From: Bordetella parapertussis
GTDB lineage: Bacteria; Pseudomonadota; Gammaproteobacteria; Burkholderiales; Burkholderiaceae_B
Direction of reading: 5' to 3'
DNA: 10,783 bases
Assembly: GCA_945882005.1 (NCBI GenBank)
Contig: CAMCWG010000075.1
Coordinates: 1 to 10,783, forward strand
In this document: one piece after another, positions 6,389 through 10,783 of the stretch
How positions within the stretch are numbered: position 1 is the first letter of the stretch
How the letters are laid out: the number at the start of each line of letters is the position of its first letter
The notes under the pieces: model-generated
The model's database searches: none
What the model was told of the DNA's origin: nothing
What the model saw: the letters and a program-made list of their open reading frames with translations, nothing else
Position numbers and translations under genes: made by a program

Positions 6389-7608
6389 TGACACAAAAGA
6401 CCTTCCATGGCTGGTGGATGGTGGCAGGCTGCATGGCGGTTGCCATTGTGGCCTGGTCCTTTGCTTTGTACGGACCAAGCGTCTACCTCCACACAATCAG
6501 CCAGACGCATCAGTGGTCTATCGGGCTCGTATCCTCTGCGCTGACGCTTTCCTTTTTAGTGAACGCTTCAGTTCTGAGCTTTGTTGGTGGTGCCATATCC
6601 AAGCATGGCCCCCGCATTGTCATGGCACTAGGTGCTGCAGTGATGGCTGCAGGCTTTGTCGCGATGAGTCAGATTTCAAAGATCTGGCATGTCTACGCTT
6701 CCTTTGCCCTCATGGGTCTAGGCTGGTCCTGTTTATCGACTACCGCCATCACCTCGTCTCTTGCCCCTTGGTTCGAACGACACCAAGGTCGTGCGGTGTC
6801 TACCGCAATGCTCGGCGCAAGTATTGGGGGCATGGTGGGCGTACCTACTCTTCTCGCCCTCATCGCATGGTTGGGCTTCAATACTGCAATACTCGTTGTG
6901 GCGCTGATAGTGCTGACAACGGTATGGTCCGTCAGCTTCTTCATCCTGCGTCACCGCCCACAAGATCTCGGCTTGTATCCGGATGGTGAAACACCCGCTG
7001 TACAAGCGGGCCAAGCGACTGTACGGACCTGGTCACGCGCCGAGGCGCTACGTACCCTCGCGTTACGCAGCGTTGCCCTCACCTTTGGCTTAGCGCTCAT
7101 GGTGCAGATTGGCTTCCTTACCCACCAAGTGTCCCTATTGTTGCCAGTACTCGGGCAAGCTGCCACAGCAGTCTGTGTCACGGCGGCAGCCATGCTCGCC
7201 TTCGCCGGTCGAATACTCTTAGCTAAATTCTCTGATCGTCTTGACGTTCGTCAGATTGCCTTCGCAGTTTTACTCACCGCCGGAGCGAGCCTTGGGCTAG
7301 GATTTCTCTTTACGGATCAAGTATGGGCGCTTGTCTTATGCGTGCTCGGCTACGGATTCACAGCTGGAAACATCACCACACTCCCCCCAGTAATCGTTCG
7401 ACGCGAATTCGGGGCAGCCTCCTTTGGTGCCATCTTCGGCATCGCCGCAACGCTGATGCAAGTCATGTCGGCAATGGGTCCTGCTTTTTTTGGAATGCTG
7501 TATGACCTAAGTGGTGGTTACCGTCTGCCTCTGGGCCTCGCGGCTTTACTCAATATTTTTGCGGCGATTGTCATTTTGATCGGCCGCACCAAACCAACTC
7601 AACAATAA
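6388..7608 (+). CDS. Major facilitator superfamily transporter
   Basis: This is an inner-membrane permease of about 406 residues with roughly 12 hydrophobic segments in two halves. The N-terminus FHGWWMVAGCMAVAIVAWS resembles the opening of monocarboxylate/oxalate-formate type MFS proteins. The loop between helices 2 and 3 has the MFS signature-like GGAISKHGPR (about 67-76), and the second half repeats it as GRILLAKFSDRLDVRQ. No ATG fits the N-terminus. A GTG at 6388 shares one base with the GST stop codon (TAGTG) and has AGAAGG at 6379-6384 just upstream, which suggests translational coupling; another in-frame GTG at 6370 would add six residues. The neighbours suggest it moves the substrate or product of the GST and hydrolase, but direction and cargo are not visible. 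Confidence 0.9.
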   Translation: MTQKTFHGWWMVAGCMAVAIVAWSFALYGPSVYLHTISQTHQWSIGLVSSALTLSFLVNASVLSFVGGAISKHGPRIVMALGAAVMAAGFVAMSQISKIWHVYASFALMGLGWSCLSTTAITSSLAPWFERHQGRAVSTAMLGASIGGMVGVPTLLALIAWLGFNTAILVVALIVLTTVWSVSFFILRHRPQDLGLYPDGETPAVQAGQATVRTWSRAEALRTLALRSVALTFGLALMVQIGFLTHQVSLLLPVLGQAATAVCVTAAAMLAFAGRILLAKFSDRLDVRQIAFAVLLTAGASLGLGFLFTDQVWALVLCVLGYGFTAGNITTLPPVIVRREFGAASFGAIFGIAATLMQVMSAMGPAFFGMLYDLSGGYRLPLGLAALLNIFAAIVILIGRTKPTQQ

Positions 7609-7626
7609 ATATCTCGCGGACACAAC

Positions 7627-8493
7627 ATGGCCTTTGCACAAACAACAGACAACTATCGTCTTCACTTTGAAGAAGCTGGAACAGGCACACCGATTGTCTT
7701 TGTGCATGAATTCGCTGGAGACTGGCGCGCCTGGGAACCGCAGATGCGGCATTTCTCGCGTCGCCATCGTTGCATCACCTATTCGGCACGTGGCTATCCG
7801 CCTTCAGACATTCCCAAAGACGTCGCTGCGTATTCACAAGCGCACGCTGTACAAGACATCTTGTCGGTCATGGATGCCGCAAAGATCGAACATGCGCATA
7901 TCGTTGGCTTATCCATGGGAGGCTTTGCAACACTGCACTTTGGCTTAACTGCGCCCGAACGTGCGCTGTCCTTGACAGTTGCCGGTGCTGGCTACGCGGC
8001 AGAGAAGTCCACCCAGGAACATATGCGCTCTCTTTCGCGCGCGACCGCAGATCAGTTCGAAAAGATCGGCGCCAAGGAACTTGCAAAAACCTATGCCTTG
8101 GGTGCGACGCGTATCCAGTTGCAAAACAAAGACCCACGCGGCTGGCAGGAATTCGCCACAAGATTAGGCGAACATGACAGCTTAGGCTCAGCCAACACAA
8201 TGCGTGGCGTACAAGCAGCACGCCCTTCCATTTATGACTTCGAAGCAGAGCTTAAAAACATGAAAGTGCCGACCTTGGTCATTAATGGTGACGAGGACGA
8301 ACAATGTATTCAGCCTGGCGTGTTCCTGAAGAAAACAATACCCGCTTGTGGGTTGTTGATGCTGCCTAAAACCGGACACACCATCAATCTTGAAGAACCC
8401 GACTGGTTCAATATGTTTGTTGCAAACTTTATCGCAAGCGTCGAAGCGGGTAGTTGGGGCGAGCGGGACCCGAGATCAATCCCCAAGCACTAA
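7627..8493 (+). CDS. Alpha/beta-fold hydrolase
   Basis: This is a 288-residue soluble serine hydrolase of the esterase/enol-lactonase-like group. The oxyanion region VFVHEFAGDWRAW (24-36) follows the first strands. The nucleophile elbow GLSMGG places Ser96. The acid is Asp222 or Asp224 in VINGDEDEQCIQPG, and the catalytic His251 lies in KTGHTINLEEP. A helical cap lies between about 125 and 205. It starts 18 nt after the MFS gene and is likely in the same operon. Its last four bases overlap the end of acr3 on the other strand. The substrate is unknown; ester or lactone cleavage in a small catabolic or detoxification route is the most natural guess. Confidence 0.92.
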   Translation: MAFAQTTDNYRLHFEEAGTGTPIVFVHEFAGDWRAWEPQMRHFSRRHRCITYSARGYPPSDIPKDVAAYSQAHAVQDILSVMDAAKIEHAHIVGLSMGGFATLHFGLTAPERALSLTVAGAGYAAEKSTQEHMRSLSRATADQFEKIGAKELAKTYALGATRIQLQNKDPRGWQEFATRLGEHDSLGSANTMRGVQAARPSIYDFEAELKNMKVPTLVINGDEDEQCIQPGVFLKKTIPACGLLMLPKTGHTINLEEPDWFNMFVANFIASVEAGSWGERDPRSIPKH

Positions 8494-9512
8494 GCGCGTC
8501 GTTCATACCAGGGCTTGGTCTGATTGACCACCCTGACCACGACCAACATTAGCGGCACTTCAATTAGTACCCCAACAACGGTTGCAAGTGCCGCACCAGA
8601 CTGAAAACCAAACAAACTGATTGCGGCCGCGACCGCGAGTTCAAAAAAATTAGAGGCGCCTATGAGTGCCGAGGGACAAGCGACATTATGGTGCTCGCCC
8701 AGTCTCCGATTTAGCCAGTACGCTAAGCCTGCGTTCAAAACAACCTGAAGCAATATTGGGACCGCCAATAGAGCGATGATTAGTGGCTGGTCAACGATCG
8801 ACTTGCCCTGAAATGCAAACAGCAATACAAGCGTCGCGAGTAGCGCGATGACAGACCACTTGCCTAACGCAGTCATGGTTCGATCAAACGCCGCACTCCC
8901 CTTCGAGAGAAGCCCTCGGCGCCAAATCTGCGCCAACAAAACCGGCACCACGATATAAAGCACAACCGAGATGAGGAGCGTATCCCAGGGAACTGTGATC
9001 GCAGATATGCCAAGTAGCAGAGCAACGAGTGGCGCGAAAGCAAACACCATGATCGTGTCATTCAGCGCGACTTGTGACAAGGTGAATATTGGATCTCCGC
9101 CCGTCAGACGACTCCAGACAAATACCATTGCCGTGCACGGCGCCGCTGCTAATAAGATGAGGCCAGCGATGTAGCTGTCAATCTGCTCAGCAGGCAGCCA
9201 GGCAGCAAAGGCGTGACGAATAAATAGCCAGGCCAGGAATGCCATCGAAAATGGCTTCACCAACCAATTTACAAAAAGTGTGACACCAATGCCTTTGACA
9301 TGCTGACGCACCTGACCGAGCGCTGCAAAATCAATCTTAATCAGCATGGGAATAATCATGACCCAAATCAAAAAGCCGACCGGCAGATTAACTTGTGCGA
9401 TTTCAATTGCCGCAACGGCCTGAAAGACCTCTGGGGCTAGCTGCCCCAAGGCGATGCCGACAACGATACAAAGAAATACCCACAGCGTCAGGTATCGCTC
9501 AAATACATTCAT
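8490..9512 (-). CDS. acr3: Arsenite efflux permease Acr3
   Basis: This is a 340-residue, about ten-helix inner-membrane carrier that expels arsenite from the cell. The family hallmarks are present: IMIIP-like helix VMIIPMLIKIDFAAL (51-65), VNWLVKPFSMA (81-91), and AAAPCTAMVFVWS (122-134) with the essential Cys126. ALNDT (149-153) and GASNFFELAVA (285-295) carry the conserved Glu291. The length is normal for a bacterial Acr3. The ribosome site AAGG (9519-9522) lies 6 nt before the ATG and overlaps the arsJ stop codon, and the gap to arsJ is 10 nt, so the two genes are co-transcribed and probably coupled. It would act on arsenite formed by arsenate reduction; no arsC is in the window. Confidence 0.95.
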   Translation of the reverse strand: MNVFERYLTLWVFLCIVVGIALGQLAPEVFQAVAAIEIAQVNLPVGFLIWVMIIPMLIKIDFAALGQVRQHVKGIGVTLFVNWLVKPFSMAFLAWLFIRHAFAAWLPAEQIDSYIAGLILLAAAPCTAMVFVWSRLTGGDPIFTLSQVALNDTIMVFAFAPLVALLLGISAITVPWDTLLISVVLYIVVPVLLAQIWRRGLLSKGSAAFDRTMTALGKWSVIALLATLVLLFAFQGKSIVDQPLIIALLAVPILLQVVLNAGLAYWLNRRLGEHHNVACPSALIGASNFFELAVAAAISLFGFQSGAALATVVGVLIEVPLMLVVVRVVNQTKPWYERRA

Positions 9513-9522
9513 GCAGAACCTT

Positions 9523-10734
9523 TCAGGTGCGCGTGGTTGGTAAAAATAAGGTGATCAACCAGCATAGCACTAGCATCACTGCAGAGCCCACCAGAGCAGC
9601 CAACAGCCCACCCCACTGATACAACAAGCCCGATAACAGCGTCCCGATTAGACGTCCTGCCGCATTTGCGGCGTAGTAGAACCCTACGTCCTCGGCTGCC
9701 TTCTCAGACCCGGCATAAGCCAGAATCAGGTAAGAGTGCACAGATGAGTTCACGGCAAAGGCAAAACCGAAGATGCCAAGACCAACCACAACGACCCAGG
9801 TGAGATGCGGCACACTCAGCGTCACGGCCAGTGCTAAAGCAATTGGGACGAGCGCCAACAGCCCTGACCATAATCTTGCAGCGGGGACCTCTGTCGACAG
9901 GCCGTCCTCACTGCGCTTGACCAAGGATGGGGCAATCGCTTGAACTAGCCCATAGCCTATCGTCCAGAGAGCCAAAAACCCACCAACCATGGTGAAGGTC
10001 CATCCGGAGGCGTAAAGAAACACTGGCACCCAAACAACAAACCAGACGTCTCGGGCACCAAACAATACGACGCGTGCAGCGGCCAGTAAATTAATGGCAC
10101 GGTTTTTTGCAAAGAGCTCGCGCGCTGACTTAGAGGCGCGACTCTTACCCATCATCGGAGGCAAGGAGGCCAAAACAGCAACCAACACGACGGCCAGCAT
10201 CGCAGCCATCGCCCACAGTGCACCGCGGAAGCCAAGCAGATCAAGTAACAAGCCGCCGAGAAAGAATCCGACGCCCTTCATCGCATTCTTACTGCCCGTG
10301 AACCACGCAACCCATTTGAATAGCTGCCCGGAGGCCTCACCCGCCGTAATTTTTATAGCCGACTTGCTTGCCGTCTTGGTTAGGTCTTTGGCGACACCGC
10401 ATACGCCTTGAGCGAGCACCACCCAGGCGACAGATAAGCCAGCAGCCCAATCAGGTGACAACATGGACAAGAGCAGGAAACCGATAATTTGAGTCGAGAG
10501 CCCCACACTCAACATCCGTGTGATGCCAAACTTCGCAGCGAGCCAGCCGCCAATCAGATTTGCTAAGACGCCAGCAGCCTCGTACAACAAAAACAGGAAT
10601 GCTAAGGTAAAAGGTGAGTACCCCAACCGATAGAAGTGCAACAACACCAGCATGCGCAACGCGCCATCGGTCAACGTAAAGCCCCAATAAGCTGCCGTCA
10701 CAATCCCATAATTACGCGCGCCTGCTGAGGACAT
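9523..10734 (-). CDS. arsJ: Organoarsenical efflux MFS transporter ArsJ
   Basis: This is a 403-residue, 12-helix MFS protein. In the studied systems ArsJ exports 1-arseno-3-phosphoglycerate, which then falls apart outside the cell to arsenate. The diagnostic ArsJ opening is clear: NYGIVTAAYWGFTLTDGALR (8-27), then LHFYRLGYSPFTLAFLFLLY (32-51) and GGWLAAKFG (62-70). The block GVAKDLTKTASKSAIK (113-128) and FKWVAWFTGSKNAMKGVGFF (139-158) are also typical and unlike sugar or drug MFS proteins. The start ATG lies 3 nt after the stop of a gene whose last residues match a glyceraldehyde-3-phosphate dehydrogenase, the partner enzyme of ArsJ. Together with acr3 downstream this is an arsenic resistance operon. 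Confidence 0.95.
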   Translation of the reverse strand: MSSAGARNYGIVTAAYWGFTLTDGALRMLVLLHFYRLGYSPFTLAFLFLLYEAAGVLANLIGGWLAAKFGITRMLSVGLSTQIIGFLLLSMLSPDWAAGLSVAWVVLAQGVCGVAKDLTKTASKSAIKITAGEASGQLFKWVAWFTGSKNAMKGVGFFLGGLLLDLLGFRGALWAMAAMLAVVLVAVLASLPPMMGKSRASKSARELFAKNRAINLLAAARVVLFGARDVWFVVWVPVFLYASGWTFTMVGGFLALWTIGYGLVQAIAPSLVKRSEDGLSTEVPAARLWSGLLALVPIALALAVTLSVPHLTWVVVVGLGIFGFAFAVNSSVHSYLILAYAGSEKAAEDVGFYYAANAAGRLIGTLLSGLLYQWGGLLAALVGSAVMLVLCWLITLFLPTTRT

Positions 10735-10737
10735 CGC

Positions 10738-10783
10738 TTACAAACCCTTGCTATCGAGGATGCAGGCCAGATCAACCATCCGG
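10738..10783 (-). CDS. C-terminal end of glyceraldehyde-3-phosphate dehydrogenase (partial)
   Basis: Only the last 14 codons are in the window. They read RMVDLACILDSKGL and a TAA, and the frame is open to the edge. R-[MV]-VDLA is a common ending of GAPDH proteins, and the position immediately before arsJ is where ArsJ-linked GAPDH genes occur. Such an enzyme would use arsenate in place of phosphate to make 1-arseno-3-phosphoglycerate for export. The identity rests on a very short stretch plus context. Confidence 0.7.
   Translation of the reverse strand, partial: RMVDLACILDSKGL

Noticed and set aside
6414..6989. A 191-codon open frame on the + strand inside the MFS gene
   Set aside because: It is an out-of-frame shadow: the overlapping frame encodes clear MFS helices, while this one is rich in Cys, Arg and His with no domain.

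Overview
The window looks like a chromosomal segment of a betaproteobacterium, most likely Burkholderiales. The base composition is moderate. The clues are a Bug/TctC-type solute-binding protein (hugely expanded in that order), a tRNA Ala-Glu-Asp cluster of proteobacterial type, and a Prx5-like peroxiredoxin and universal stress protein of familiar proteobacterial form. No species call is possible from this sequence alone.

Layout. 1-300: three tRNA genes on the + strand (Ala-GGC, Glu-TTC, Asp-GTC). 243-1235: a family 9 (heptosyltransferase-like) glycosyltransferase on the - strand whose last 18 codons are read from the antisense strand of tRNA-Asp. 1406-3260: a + strand pair, an exported Bug-type binding protein followed 4 nt later by an outer-membrane beta-barrel of the phenol-degradation 'transporter' family, closed by a strong bidirectional terminator. 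3314-5672: four - strand genes: peroxiredoxin, universal stress protein, a DUF442 Cys-loop protein and an exported SUMF1-fold protein. The universal stress gene has a near-perfect FNR/ANR box upstream, which overlaps the stop codon of the DUF442 gene. 5777-8493: a tight + strand set of glutathione S-transferase, MFS transporter and alpha/beta hydrolase, probably one operon for uptake or efflux and processing of an unknown small molecule. 8490-10783: a - strand arsenic resistance operon read in the order glyceraldehyde-3-phosphate dehydrogenase (only its last 14 codons are in the window), arsJ, acr3.

How the genes work together. The arsenic set is the clearest pathway. A GAPDH that uses arsenate makes 1-arseno-3-phosphoglycerate, ArsJ exports it, and Acr3 exports arsenite, so both oxidation states are covered. 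The peroxiredoxin and stress protein suggest redox and oxygen-limitation responses, and the FNR-like box ties the stress protein to low oxygen. The GST/MFS/hydrolase set and the Bug/barrel pair are each coherent units, but their substrates cannot be read from the sequence. I saw no insertion sequence, CRISPR array, phage gene or clearly new multi-gene defence system.
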